From: Eupeodes corollae
Lineage: Eukaryota; Arthropoda; Insecta; Diptera; Syrphidae
Direction: 5' to 3'
NCBI RefSeq assembly: GCF_945859685.1
Contig: NC_079147.1
Span: forward strand, 52,792,946-52,856,945
Length of the DNA stretch: 64,000 bases
The position numbers and the translations under genes were made by a program. How positions within the stretch are numbered: the stretch's first letter is position 1; every line of letters starts with the position of its first letter. The notes under the pieces were generated by a model that did not search any database, was not told the origin of the DNA, and was given only the letters and a program-made list of their open reading frames with translations. Positions 1 to 12,040 of the stretch are shown piece by piece.

Positions 1-692
1 AAAAAATTTAATCGATAAGAACCCAACTAAAGAATTGAAGAGTGAAGGATTAGGTTTCTATGGCGAAGAAAAACCTCTTCAGACTTTTAAACTTTCAACA
101 TTATACCTAGGATTGTTTATTGATCTAGATCTATGTATATGTAATATGTATTAGACCGTTAAATTATTTTACCTATGAGTACTTTTGTGTTATGTACGTA
201 GTTGAAATCAATATTGGATATACAGTCACGTGCATATGTATACATTTAGATAAATCAATAAGTTCGACATGCGCGCAAAAACGAGATTCTTTTTGTTCTT
301 TGTTTTTATTTTTCATGAATATCTCCAGACAAAAGGTCCTTGAAATTCTGAATCTGATGTGATGAAGAGAATGATTCTCAATAATTTTGCTGATGCTGAA
401 TACAAAATCTGTTTCTATGACGATTTATTGACCTGGCAACGTGCCTTAAAGGTTTTGAAAGATTTAAATTTAATTTAACTTTTTTTCTTGTATGGAAAAG
501 AAAATAATCAAGGATAAATCCTTTTAGAATATTAAGCTTAAAGAAATGTCAAACATACATTTTATATGAAGATATCACTTGATTGATTAAGGACTCGCCG
601 AAAAAAAAAGTTTTGGAAGGTATCTAATTGAGTTAATTTTTTAATTTTTAAATGGGGTAAGTGGAATTATATATGTATGTAATTCAAAACAT
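1..692. other. no gene recognised
   Basis: AT-rich sequence with short homopolymer runs. I see no long open frame, repeat copy or motif here. Confidence 0.5.
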
Positions 693-1056
693 TAGGTCCG
701 TTCGCGTACCCTCCTAAAACAGTCCAATTTTAGGAAAAAAAACGAAATTTAACCAAATCCTTTTCGCGTACTCAAAAATTCCGTAGTTTTTCGTAAAAGA
801 GAACTTTGGGCTGATTTGTGAAAAGTGTCAAATTTGATAGAAATTCAAATAAATTGCTTGCTTTTGCTGTCAGTTATAAAATTTAAAAACAAATTTTCAA
901 AGAACAGCAACAAGACGAAAATATTGTTTAAAAAATTTGTTGTTTTCCCGTTCGCTTACTTTTTTGTAATTTTTTTTTGGTGACAGAATTTTACTCCCAC
1001 TCTTTAAAATATCTCTTTTTACGAATTCTAGTGCAGAAAATACGCGAACGTACCTA
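693..1056. mobile_element. MITE, family with TAGGTCCGTTCGCG ends (copy 1)
   Basis: A 364-bp element with inverted ends TAGGTCCGTTCGCGTA and TACGCGAACGTACCTA. An inverted copy of the same element lies at 23699-24064; both share an internal stretch with ctgtcagtt and a run around gtgtcaaatttgatagaa. There is no coding capacity, so this is a non-autonomous DNA transposon whose parent family is not identified. Confidence 0.85.
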
Positions 1057-1559
1057 ATAATTTTCAGTGTTGTTTATGATTTATTTTAAAATTGACATGT
1101 GACACAAATGAAGTGTCAATTATCTTGGTGAAAGAGAGAGAGAGTAATATCTTCTATCGAAATCTGGTAGCGCAACGCAACTATGTTTGGAAATAAGTAT
1201 TAATCACTTTAAGTTCTAGTTACATTTAACATTTTGTTTGGTTTAAGTCCAATTTTTAATTAATATCAAAGTCAAAACTAAACTATAGAATCGATGTTGG
1301 CCTTCGAGCTTCGGACTTCACAAGAAATAGTTAAAATTCTCTTTAATTTTGACTTTACCAAAAAGTGTCATTAAATGGCGACAAATTAACTTTCAAGTTT
1401 CAAAAAACAACTTGAACTTAAAGTTAAAGACACTACCAATGTAAGCTTGATTGACAAAGACAATTTTTTGTAGCACAGTTTGCTGTTAGTTCGACGTTAC
1501 CAGAAACTGTACCTGAGGGTGTAAACGAAGTTATGGGACAAATCTTCTTTCGCAATAAT
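1057..1559. other. no gene recognised
   Basis: AT-rich spacer between a MITE and a LINE fragment. A short GA run is present near 1132-1144. Nothing else is supported. Confidence 0.4.
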
Positions 1560-2520
1560 TGTGATACTGCACCGCAAGAGCACTTAAAATTGTTTACATA
1601 CACAAATCCGCTGGGCCGAAAAGTATTCCCGCTATTATTTTGAGAAGGTTTTATTCAAAAGTCGAGTGCCAAAACCATTTCTGTCCTACTCTCCAAGTCT
1701 ATTTCGGAATGGATGCAAAACAGTATTTGTCCAGTCTGTCCTTAAAGAAGCCGAATTCTCCTCTCCCTCTAACTAATGTTCAAATGCAGTTACGTCTCTT
1801 CTTTCCGAGGTTATGTTAACACTGATTAATTATCAGCTTAAAAAATATCTCCAACAACGAGACCTTTTTATTCAAACCAGCAGTATAACTTTCAAAGGTA
1901 TTTGATAGAGTTTGGCGCCAAGCTCTCTTATCAAAAATGCGTGCATTTGGTATTGACGGATCTCTTCTTTGTTGGATTGGAAACTACCATTTTAACCTTT
2001 AAATGCAAGTTCTAGTAGTTTCAGGTCTGAAATTCGCAAAATAAAAATACTGGTGTCCCACAAGGCTCCGTTTTGTCTCCGACACTCTTCCATATATTTA
2101 GAAACGATCTCTTGTCTGCCAAATCTTTTCCATTAAACTGTTTTGCTGGCAACAATACCCTCAGCTTTTTATATTCGTTTCTAGATTCACATTCTTGTCT
2201 TTCAGATGTGAAATTTCAACGGCCTTGGATTTTCCAGTGGGGAATTATAAAAAGTTAGTGCTTCCAAAACTCAATGCGGTCTCCTGTCGTTTAAGCGTAA
2301 TCCACCCCAGGCATCGAGAAAACTAATTAACTTTCAGTACTCGGCCTGTGTTTTACAAATCATCTATTCGATAGGATTTCTCCAAATGTGCAAAAATTGT
2401 TTACCCCAATTTACTGGCTGTAAATACAAAGCCTTCTTTTGTATCAGCCGTAATATCATCAACTGAATGCTCATCAGATTACCCTTCAGCTTAATTTCAG
2501 TTTCGGATCTACTGTCAAGT
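1560..2520 (+). mobile_element. non-LTR reverse transcriptase fragment (degenerate)
   Basis: Reading across frames gives RT-like pieces: a VFVQ..LKEA region near 1720, FDRVW..ALLSKMRAFGI near 1895-1950, and TGVPQGSVLSPTLF at 2050-2092, the classical RT motif of LINE elements. It is followed by a remnant of the active-site region in which the FADD box has decayed (NCFAGNNTLS). Many frameshifts and stops break it, so it is not functional. A relative is at 43340-43790. I cannot assign the clade with confidence. Confidence 0.75.
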
Positions 2521-2859
2521 TTAAAGATTTTTTTTTTTGTTGAATTGTCTCTTTATCAACTCCAACGCCCTCATGCAACTAACACCAGGTGTCAAAATTT
2601 TGTGAAGCCTAAACAGCGATTGCATTTGAAATAAATAACATACAAAACTTTTTATTTCTTCATTTTTTAAAAAAAATATATTCGTATAACTAAAATTGCT
2701 TCGGATCAACGCAACTTTTGACCAATGACATTCAATGTGAAACATGTTGATTCTTCGCTAAGAAAAAGAACTGAAACTAAAAATTAAATCTGTCAAATCT
2801 TATAAAGAATATTTTGTTTCAAGTTTTCGTTAATTTGTTCTTGTTTCAATTTGAACTTT

Positions 2860-3365
2860 AAAACTTTTTGACACTTGATATAAATAAGAAAGTAAAAAGA
2901 GGAAGAGGGCGCTCACGAGAGAGTAAAATAATTTCGCTTCCTGACAAATATTGCCCAAGACATTTCTTTGGGCAGAAATTGTGGGCAGTCAAATGTCATA
3001 TTGTGGTACTTAAGTCCTTGTTTCAATTTGATAGATGCCTGACAACTTTTTGCCACTTGATATAAATAAGAAAGTAAAAAGAGGAAGAGGGCGCTCACGA
3101 GAGAGTAAAATAATTTCGCTTCCTGACAAATATTGCCCAAGACATTTCTTTGGGCAGAAATTGTGGTCTGTCAAATGTCATCTTGTGGTAAGTAAGTTCT
3201 TGTTTCAATTTGATAGATGCCTGACAACTTTTTGACACTTGATATAAATAAGAAAGTAAAAAGAGGAAGAGGGCGCTCACGAGAGAGTAAAATAATTTCG
3301 CTTCCTGACAGATTTTGCCCAAGAAATTTCTTTGGGCAGAAATTGTGGTCTGTCAAATGTCAAAA
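2860..3365. repeat. 182-bp tandem repeat, about three units
   Basis: The string tataaataagaaagtaaaaa begins at 2879, 3061 and 3243, an exact period of 182. Each unit carries gaggaagagggcgctcacga and a tttgggcagaaattgtgg block. The first unit is preceded (2690-2800) by sequence that recurs at 9750-9830, so one dispersed element seems to have had its internal part amplified here. Open frames in the array repeat with the units and are not genes. Confidence 0.9.
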
Positions 3366-3514
3366 TATGACGTAAGTGGCTATTATTAGCGTAGTACGTT
3401 TGGTTTACTTTGCGTTGATAGAGTGGCAGACATTGCCGAAAATTGTTCCACATTTTTTTTGGTAGTTTTTCATACCCACTCTTGAAAATTTGACAGACCA
3501 ACAATTGCCGCCCA
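3327..3514. repeat. inverted repeat at the right edge of the 182-bp array
   Basis: The block tgggcagaaattgtggtctg followed by tcaaa (from 3335) returns in reverse complement as tttgacagaccaacaattg then ccgccca around 3489-3514, with about 130 nt between. This suggests the array unit derives from a foldback or TIR element. Confidence 0.6.
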
Positions 3515-3978
3515 AACATTTTATGAACAACCCCATTATATGATTTATCCATATTTGTGTGTTATTACACTTAGACTTTCTGTATTTTGCGTTTTTCGCA
3601 TATTTTCTTTTGAACACTCAAATGTTTTTCGGTTGCGTGTTTTTGACACTTCTCTTTCATTTGTAGTTTTCATCTCATCCGATAAAAAATTAATGTTGTT
3701 AGATGTGTAGGACCCTTGGGAAATGTCCAAGCAAAAGAAAAAAGGGAATTGGATTGAAATCTGGAGAGAAAATAGATCTGACATCGGATCCTTCACTTTC
3801 CTGACAAAAGAACTAAAATCAAATGATTAGTTTTTAAATTATATAAGGATGAATTAAGACATTTTTAATCTGCTTTTGTTGTTCATTGAAAATGCCATTA
3901 AAAAATTTAAAAAATAAGTTGGCTGCCACTTTGTTTCAACGGATCAACAGGTAGTTTAAAAAGCAAAGCTTAAACTAT

Positions 3979-4844
3979 CAAGCTAGACTCTCTCTAAGGT
4001 CTTTCTTCTAATTGAAACTGTCCGGTGACATACTTCTTGTTTACTCGGAAACACTAGAAACAATAATAAAGCAACGCCAAGTAACAAAGAAAGGCAAGAA
4101 AAAGAAACGTCATAAACCATCTAAGACAATCCTGAACCCAGAACTCTGCGGGTTAAAGCCTCAACTATAATAGACTTAACCATATTCGTTAAATTTCGCT
4201 AACTTTCGGGTAATTACGCAAGATCCATTTAAATGGCTCGAGCTTAAGGCCCAGCTATAATAGACTTAACCGAAAGTAAGCTAATGTCAAAACTGAACGA
4301 AAAGTTATCGTCAAAACAAAAAGTAAGTATAATGGTTTCAAGTAACTTAAGCAAATGTTGGGTTGAAATGCGTTTCAAATTTGACATTTGCTTAAAGGCC
4401 CAACTGTAATAGACTTAACCGTGCTTAAGCCAGCTTAAGGGAACGAACCAAAACGCAGCCTTATATGCCGCTTAACCATTATAGACGTCCTGCTCAGTTT
4501 CGTTAAATTTCGCTAACTTTGGCGCAATTACGCAAAAGCCATTTAAATGGCTCGAGCTTAAGCAAATGTCAACATTTATTTATCCATTATGGTTACTTTT
4601 TGTTTTGACGATAACTTCTGATAACTGTTCGTTCGGTTTTGACATTAGCTTACTTTCGGTTAAGTCTATTATATTTGGGCCTTTAAGCTCTCAAGCTAGA
4701 CTCTTCAAACATTCTTTTCATTCATTTCTTGTTTGCTTGGAAACACTAGAAACATTAATAAAGAAACGTCAAGAAACAATGAAAGGCAAGAAAGAGAAAC
4801 GTCAAAAACCATCCAAGACAATCCTGAACCCAGAACTCTGCGGA
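3979..4844. repeat. direct repeat pair (3979-4152 and 4692-4844)
   Basis: Both segments start caagctagactct, contain acactagaaaca(a/t)taataaag and end aatcctgaacccagaactct then gcgg. Each is followed at once by an end of the GGCCCAACTATAATAG MITE. The pattern suggests a segmental duplication of repeat plus MITE. Confidence 0.75.
4154..4683. mobile_element. modular MITE cluster, GGCCCAACTATAATAG family
   Basis: Element ends of the type GGCCCAACTATAATAGACTT occur near 4154, 4248 and 4397, and the inverse at 4660-4683. Between them two modules alternate. Module A contains GTCAAAACTGAACGAAAAGT; module B contains the palindrome CCATTTAAATGG and GTTTCGTTAAATTTCGCTAA. It is non-coding. The same modules recur at 18153-18782. 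Confidence 0.85.
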
Positions 4845-4847
4845 TTA

Positions 4848-5136
4848 TAGGCCCAACTATAATAGCCATAAGCTGGCATATGGGCCCATAAGTAAACGTG
4901 CAAATACAAAGAATCTAAATACGAGTGTACATAATGGAGTCTAGCTCCGTGTCGTTCAATTTTTCTCAGTTTCGTTAACTTAAGCAAACTTAAGCAAGAA
5001 CGATCACAGACGATCGCCGCATAAGTAAAATCTGACATGTATGGCTATCCGCAGTAATTTCACAAACTTAAGTGAATTTTCGTTGGGTTTTTGACATAAG
5101 CTTTTGTTTGCTTATGCCTATTATAGTTGGGCCTTA
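4848..5136. mobile_element. MITE, GGCCCAACTATAATAG family, single copy
   Basis: It begins GGCCCAACTATAATAGCCAT and ends TGCCTATTATAGTTGGGCC. The interior includes a diverged TTTTTCTCAGTTTCGTTAAC block related to module B. Length is 289 bp; it is non-coding. Confidence 0.8.
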
Positions 5137-7630
5137 AGACTTTTTAAAGTATTTCTATTTCAACTACTTTCTCTTTCGCACTTATTTGCGTCTTCTAAAA
5201 ACGGCTGAGTGTAATAACAACCAAAGCAGATATGTACATATGTAGTTTCGTTCAGTTTCGTCAAGTTTTGGTTTCTTAGGTGAAGTATGCATCTCGCTTA
5301 AGTAAAATAAAAGAAGGGCATATATTTTACTTCACTTTGAACTTTTTTACTTTGGGTTTTTGTACCTCAAAAAACTATAACAACTTAATATTTCTTAAGC
5401 ATGTAATTTTAAAAATCACACGATCATGTTTTGAGATTATATCACCTAAAACCAAATACAAATTATAATTTCTCCTTAAATATATTTTACACGCGATCAA
5501 AGTTTTAAAAATTCAGCGAGAAATTGTAAAGCAATGGCTTTATTAATATTGAAGTCTTCACAAAGTGTAACTAACCCAGAAACACCTTGTGCAATAATTT
5601 ATTTTATCAACCTAAATATATATTCATTTCATATATATAACTTAGTATGTACTTAGCTTAATTACAAGCCTTCACGCCAGCCAAGTTTCCGCATTTCTTT
5701 GAAATAAAAAAAATAAAAAATAAATAAATAAAATTTAAAACATTAGTTGTTTCTGAGGTTGAATATTCAATAATATGGAGTGTGTGGTGTTCTAATGGAG
5801 GAACGTACATGCGTTACATTATACTTCTACACCGAAGCTATTTCAAGCCCATTGCGCGTGTTTATTATTAAACAAACCAAATCGCGTACATTCACTCTAT
5901 CGTGTTTTTTGAGTAACACTTTCCACCCGCTGCCGCCCCACCGTTCGTTCGGTCGTTGCTCGTTGATCGCCTTCGCATGCCGGACAATTTCTTATTATAT
6001 GCCGTAAGCGGGCAACCGACTTTATTTATACTGACTGCAAATGGTTGGTGCGCAACTTAAAAATCATCCGAAACGCAATTATCTGCTAATTTATTCGCGC
6101 CTGTCGCAATTGTTTTCGGGTTTCGAACGCTCTCCGCATGCGTCCCGTTGTCGCCCCAATCGATATATGTAATGTGATTGCAAAGAATTAGGTGAGATGG
6201 ATAAGAATGTTTTCCTTGAAATAACAAATTAAGTTTACAACATGTGTTTTTTCTTCGAGTTTGAATATTTTTCCAAATGCTAATTTACTAACAGTAAACA
6301 GCAAAAAAGGGAAAATTCTCGTACAACTTGTCAACTGTTAACCAATTTAATTTCGGTGTTAACACTACCTTAAGTATGACCTGTCAAAAAAAAAAACAAG
6401 TGTGTAATTACATCCGATTGTAACTGTATTTTATTTGTTTATTTCGATTTGGATGAGAATTTGGTTCGCATATAAACATTAAAGAAGTTTCAATAACAAA
6501 ATTTATACAATTGAAAAGAAGCTGAAGCATCCGCAACTGACATGACGCCGCGTTTATTTCTTTATGCGCAATACATTGTGGGAGCTCCATAAAGGAGAGT
6601 TGTATATTGCGTTAATTTGGAATTATGTGGGTCAGTGTTTTTCGTAATTTGTTTTTGGTTTTGACATATACCGTTAGTGCTTTCATTTCATTGGAATGGA
6701 ATTAGTGGGAGTCTTTGTTCTTTGAGTTAAGTTTTCGTGGTGCTTCGAGACTGTTAAAAAACTCCTACGTTTTAGGTACCTATAGTCTACAAATGGGGCT
6801 TTCCTGTTTGATTTTATCAAGGGTAATTAGTTAACTGCAATTTAATTGAAATATGTCGGTACTTAAAATATAAACATGGTGAACGTTTTTAGGTCTGTTT
6901 GTATTGTTGGATCTTTATTTATGGTTAAAGAAAATATGTCAAGGGTGAACTTTCGATTTGTTTTGAATTGTTACTTATGTACGTTTGCCTATAAAGTGAT
7001 CTAAATGGAGAGAGGGTTTTAAAAAATATTCAGAAGGCTGAGTAAATGATTTTGAAGGGTTAAATAATTTTGTAATGCTGCATGAACTGTTGTACAGTCT
7101 TTGATATTTTAACTTATAAAGTTTGAATTGGATATGTTAGACTTTAGCTGATAAAGTTTGAATTGCAAGTTACTTTTGAGTTGCATGTTGGAAGCCAATT
7201 TGAAGCCTTTGTAATCTATCAAAGTATAAAGGGGGATAAAAACGATGCACTGTATCATATTGGAATGTTTTCCTTTGAATGAAATCAGCCACAGCCTTAT
7301 AGTTACTTGATCTACCTTATTCAAACGTTTAAGTGTAGGTTTATAGATTATTTTGTAAGTTTTTGTGTGGTGGCCAACGACTTAGTTGTGTAAGCTTAAT
7401 TTTTAACGATTAATTCAAGGCTTTGGGTGAAGCCAGGAGTATGTCAGGTGGGTCAAGTGGTTACTGTTTGGGGTCAATAATCCAAAGAGGAGGAGGAGGG
7501 GATATAGACAACTGCCCCCAAAATTACTATCTCATGATGAATATAAATGCCCTGCTACATCTTTCAATGGTTTCTGTCATTTTAACTAATACTTGGAATT
7601 TTTTGACGTTTTAGAGAGTCAAATGAAATT
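5137..7630. other. no gene recognised; apparently single-copy
   Basis: I see no repeat shared with the rest of the window. The stretch 5900-6170 is clearly richer in G+C and CpG than its surroundings (ccgctgccgccccaccgttc; cgctctccgcatgcgtcccg), which could mark a regulatory region or an untranslated exon. This is a guess from composition. Confidence 0.4.
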
Positions 7631-7967
7631 GGCTGCGTTCAATCTCACACAGATAATGTATAAGGATACCTTTTTGTTAGTGTTTTACGTTTAAAAGAAC
7701 AGCTGATCAAAAACAGCTGAGATGTCAAAAAAGGAATCCAAAAGTATCCAAGAATTTCTGGGGTAAGTAGGTATCTGACAGGACAGCTGATTCAACACAT
7801 GATTGGATTTCAAGAATCTTGAAAATTGATTTCAACAAAATTTTAGTTGAAGTTGTATTTGAGGATGTTCTGTACATAATAGACGATAAAAAAAACTATT
7901 TGCGTACGAATTTTAGAAGCTAATCATGATCTATTTTTTTTAAACTTCAAAATTGACTTATATCTTT
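7631..7967. mobile_element. transposon with GGCTGCGTTCAATCTC end, truncated copy
   Basis: The left end is GGCTGCGTTCAATCTC. The interior matches 19262-20333, including gttagtgttttacgt and the mini-coding stretch ttagttgaagttgtatttga. The right part is missing where the RTE-like LINE begins at about 7968. Confidence 0.75.
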
Positions 7968-9680
7968 TCTGTTAGGATAGTAATTAGATGGACCTTTGGA
8001 AGATTGTGCCTCTAGTGTTGAAAGTTGAGTTTTGCACAATTCTTTCCAGAACGATGTTGAGGAAGTGGTATGATAGTGCATCTCGTTGTCTAAAACCTTT
8101 TTTGACATCAAATGCATCGGTGAGATATTTTCCGACCTTGATAGAGCAGCGTGCATTCTCCATAAGTTTGACAGGGATGCCAAAACTAGACATACGCGTC
8201 TTTAAAATCGATAAAGAGGTGGTGGGTGTCGATTTAAAGCTCCTGGGTTTTTTCCAAGATCTGCCGTAGTGTGAATATTTGGTCTATAGTGGACTTTCCT
8301 GGTCTGAAGCCACACTGATAAGGTTTTTGACGAACGGCTTCAGACGTTCACAAAATACTGTAGAGAGGGTCTTATATGCAATAGGACTCCTAAAGAGGTT
8401 ATTAGAGACTCGATCGGAAAAGGACATGGCAATCTCTTGCGATTGTAGCGGTCTAACGTTGAATCTTGTCACAGTACTCCCTTGTTTTGGCTTGGATCGG
8501 GATATCCGTAGCCGTACCTTGGCTACAACGCGGTAATAGTACGAGTCAATGTTGGCCCCTCGGAATGTTCTGACATCCTGTATACTGGAGAAGTGTCGTG
8601 CGTCGATCGCAATGTGGTCAATCTGCTTGACGGTTGATTGATCAGGAGCTTTCATGTCCACTTGTGGATATTAAGATGTGTGAACTGCTTACTAGCTACC
8701 AGAACGTCTCGCCTCGCAGCAAAATCGACCAGTCGGACGTGGTGTCGTGCAAGCTGTATCTCCCGATTGTGCCACCAAAGATGTCTTCTCTTCCTAGCTT
8801 GGCGTTAAAATCTCCGAAGACAATTTTAATGTCATAGCCAGGGCACTGCTCATATGTCTTGTCCAAGAGCTCGAAGAATATGTCTTTGGTGTCTTCATCT
8901 TTCTCCTCTGTTGGGGCAAGCGCGCATATTAGGCTTATGTTGGCGAATTTAGCCTTGATGCGGATTGTCGTGATGCGCTCGCTCACACTGTTGAAACTCA
9001 AGACTTTTTGCCTGAGTCAAGTTCCAACAACAAATCCACACCCAAATAGAAGCTGTCTTTGTTCTCGGTAGCAATCGCCGTAGTATACATTGCAGTCTTT
9101 TAGTTTGCGTTTGCCCGGTCCATCCCATTGCACTTCTTGAAAGACGGTAATATCTGCCTTGCAGCACTTAAGGGCTTCCGTTAGTTTGTTTGGCTGCACG
9201 TGGTCTGTTAAGGGACCTAACATTCCACGTACAGATCCGAAGTTCGTTGTTCTTATTTCGTTTGCGTGGGTTATCCAAGGCTTGTTGGTGCTTCGCAACT
9301 ATGAGGCTTTTACGTGGGCAGGAACGGGGAGCCGGATAAACTGCTCCTTACAAGCCTGGGCTCCGAATATGTCGAAGAAGCCCTATAAGGTGTTCACTTA
9401 GTAGTTCAACCTTACTGGAACTGTAGACACCACCCTAAATTCCATCTCCGGAATTCCTCCGCTGCCGTCCGGATAAGGAGAGGTGACTTAGTGTGGAAAC
9501 TCTCCTTTGCTGCCCCCAACAACTTTTCACTGGGGTTAGAACCCAATCTTCAATTGAGGTACTAGGCACCCGATGTCCACCACGGAGAGATGAGAGTAGG
9601 ACTTGATAGACAGAGGTGGGTTTTGAGAAGAACCTGTGGACGCTTGCGTCCTCTTGAATGCACATGTCTACCATTTGAAC
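7968..9680 (-). mobile_element. RTE-like LINE, internally deleted
   Basis: Read on the minus strand, this shows a 5' region (about 9680-9300), then an APE-type endonuclease (GSVRGMLGPLTDHVQPNKLT; DITVFQEVQW; KIVFGDFNAKLGRED near 8800) and its tail SSIQDVRTFRGANIDS. It then jumps directly into RT sequence (AYKTLSTVFCERLKPFVKNL) and ends within the RT near FDVKKGFRQRDAL and ISQF. The early RT is missing at the junction near 8400. Several frameshifts are present, so it is inactive. The endonuclease and RT wording match the copies at 37143 and 62824. RTE-clade assignment is by resemblance only. Confidence 0.85.
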
Positions 9681-9749
9681 ATCCTCGATAAATATTTATT
9701 AAATTATATTACGCATTCATAATAATTGTAGATCATCGATTTTTTTTTT

Positions 9750-10105
9750 TTTTAAAGTGACATTTAATGTCAAACATGTTGATTCTACGCTAAGAAAAAG
9801 AACTGAAACTTAAAATTAAATTTGACAAAGGCAATAAATAAGCTTTTATTTTAGAGTTTTCGTTATTTTATTCTTGCTTCAATTTGAAAGATGCCTTACA
9901 ACTTTTTGACACTTGACTAAAACTGACAATTTTCAATATTTGTTTCCTAAATGCTATTCGAAACTATAGTTTTAGACAAAAGAATGAGTTCAGAAGAGAG
10001 ATTAATATAATTTCCCTTCCTAACAAATTCTGCCCAAGAAATTTCTTTATGTAGAAATTGTTGATCTGCCAAATTTCATATTGAGGAACGTAATTTGACA
10101 ACCTA
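9750..10105. repeat. dispersed relative of the 2690-3365 repeat (single unit)
   Basis: It shares the run catgttgattctacgctaag and the following aaaaagaactgaaact with 2740-2785, then caatttgaaagatgcct, tttttgacacttga, and a diverged ttctgcccaagaaatttctt. It carries one unit instead of three, so it is useful as an outgroup for the array. Confidence 0.75.
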
Positions 10106-11137
10106 TCAATTAAGTGTGAAACTCAAAAAAATGCTTAAGAAAATCTACCGACAATCATATGTAAGACAATTTTACTTCACTAAATGTCAATAAAGGGTTA
10201 TCCAAACTTTGACAGCTGGCCAATCAACGTTCAGGGACTTCAAAATCTCAGGAATGTGTACATTCAGTTCTATTTATGGTATGCTTAAATGCAGAGAGGG
10301 AAAGATATATCACTCTATCTGCGTCAGTAAACTTATAAACAAAACATACATTAACTTCAAATATGTAGAATAGATTCAAATTATTACTAACCTACTTTGA
10401 AGTCAATGGACAGAAGAAGACAGGGTATTTAAAAAATAAAAAGTACACGTTGAATCATTTTGACGTTAATAAAACAAAATTAAATACCATTCATGTCGCC
10501 ATATTGCTTTTGATATCCCGTTTCTTTTCGGTTTTCGTGTGAAGGGGCCTTAACCTCGCATCAAACACCACACATTTTTGTATATATGTATATTTTTCAA
10601 AATTGCCACTCGTATTCATGCGGTTTTTTACCATACGCAACGCATACACGTATCTCCTTTGAAGAGAGTTTATTTCTTGGAGGCATTTTTCAAGAAAAAG
10701 CAGATCATTAGAACTGACAAAGGCAAACTCTGATGCATGACGAAGAAGATAAACCAAACCTCGAGTGTAGAAGGATGTTTGTTGGGAAATAAACATAAAA
10801 CACTTGGTCTTCGACGAAGTCGTCGTCTTCTTCTGAGAGGAGGAGGAGGAAAACACAAAATCTGATAAATGCATAGAAATAGCTTCCAAAGGAACATGAT
10901 GATGATGAGAAGGGAGTATAGGTAAACCTATACATATGCATATTATGTGCTTATGCATTTGAGCCTATTTGGATTCTGGCAAGATTCTGTTTCATCCATG
11001 ATGGAAAAAATCGACTGTATAGCTGCGGATTGCATTGCATAATTGCGGAAACCTCAAGTGCGCGCTGCTGCTTTCAGTCACAACACAAGCGTTGCTGCCA
11101 TGTAGCAGGCACCACTCTCAGCCTTAGCTTCAACCTC

Positions 11138-11172
11138 AGCATCATCATCATCATCAACAACAACAACAACAA
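11138..11172 (+). repeat. microsatellite, (ATC)n then (AAC)n
   Basis: An uninterrupted catcatcatcatcatcaaca followed by acaacaacaa. Short and unremarkable. Confidence 0.9.
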
Positions 11173-11899
11173 ACCAATTGAAATAAGGTTCCTCTCCTTC
11201 ATATTTCTAAAAGATAGGTATGTAGGAAGGTGTAGGTACTAAGCATGTTCTTGGGCAAATTTTCTTTCCATGACTGTTTATTTCATTTTTCATCTGATGG
11301 CTTAACCACAAGAACTTATCTGTCGTCTTTCGTTTCTCAAGCTTCAAGCTTTGTATATACCTTAGGTTCAGTAAGGTATACCTATAGTATATGGCATATT
11401 ATTCAAAACGTGTTGTTGTTTTTGGTTTTTGATTATGTTGCTGGTTTTGGAAAATTATATATGCCACCCAACATGTTCTTTTGGAATTGGAAGGAAGTGC
11501 ACATGAAATTCAATAGAATCACAACCATAGAGAATTTGATAGCGGAGGGTTGACCGCAGTCTGCTGCAGTCTCACATGAAAAAGGATATGAAACTGACAC
11601 TACACTGAACCATAGTGATTCCGTGTGAGCAGAAAGTGTTGATGTTGATATGGGACTCAAGTTATGTATGGAAAATATTTATACATTCATATATCTTTAA
11701 TTACAGTTTTACTTATAGATATGCTAAAGTAAACCACACATTCATTCATGATTATGGAATTGAGAAGTCAAGAAATGAAATACCTTCCTCTGAAAGAGAG
11801 TCCCATTATCGCTTGTGAAAGGCAGCGTTTATTTTGTAAAGTTCTGGAGATTAAGAAGGTATAGTTCTATTTACTTCGTAGTTTTTAGTTGCTGGCGCT

Positions 11900-11950
11900 T
11901 TCATTTGACAGATGTCAAACTCAGCTGTCATATGAAATGTCATAATTTAA
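11900..11950. repeat. short dispersed repeat shared with 49425-49478
   Basis: Both copies contain catttgaca(g/c)(a/c)tgtcaaactca then (g)ctgtcatatgaa and gtcataat. The block is itself near-palindromic (TTTGACA...TGTCAAA). Confidence 0.7.
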
Positions 11951-12040
11951 TACAGAGGAGTAGTACCAGCTTCGAAAGAACTGATTGGGATGTGTTTAGT
12001 ATGCAACTTCACAACAGGATGTCAAGAGTGACAGCACCCA

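Larger units (their letters stand above)
10106..12040. other. no gene recognised
   Basis: Open frames on the minus strand at 10491-10958 are low-complexity (Ser, Arg and His runs from GAA/GAG-rich DNA near 10815-10855) and look accidental. A short ATC then AAC microsatellite lies at 11138-11172. A 50-bp block at 11900-11950 (tttgacagatgtcaaactca) recurs at 49428-49478. Confidence 0.45.

Noticed and set aside
8279..9401. Several + strand frames of 70-85 codons
   Set aside because: They are antisense shadows of the RTE-like LINE encoded on the minus strand.
10491..10958. 155-codon minus-strand open frame
   Set aside because: Composition is dominated by low-complexity Ser/Arg/His stretches from purine-rich DNA, several frames are open at once, and no motif is recognisable.
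11600..11660. Possible Pellino 5' exon near a run of open frames
   Set aside because: No donor in the right phase and no conserved residues; the frames are short and overlapping.
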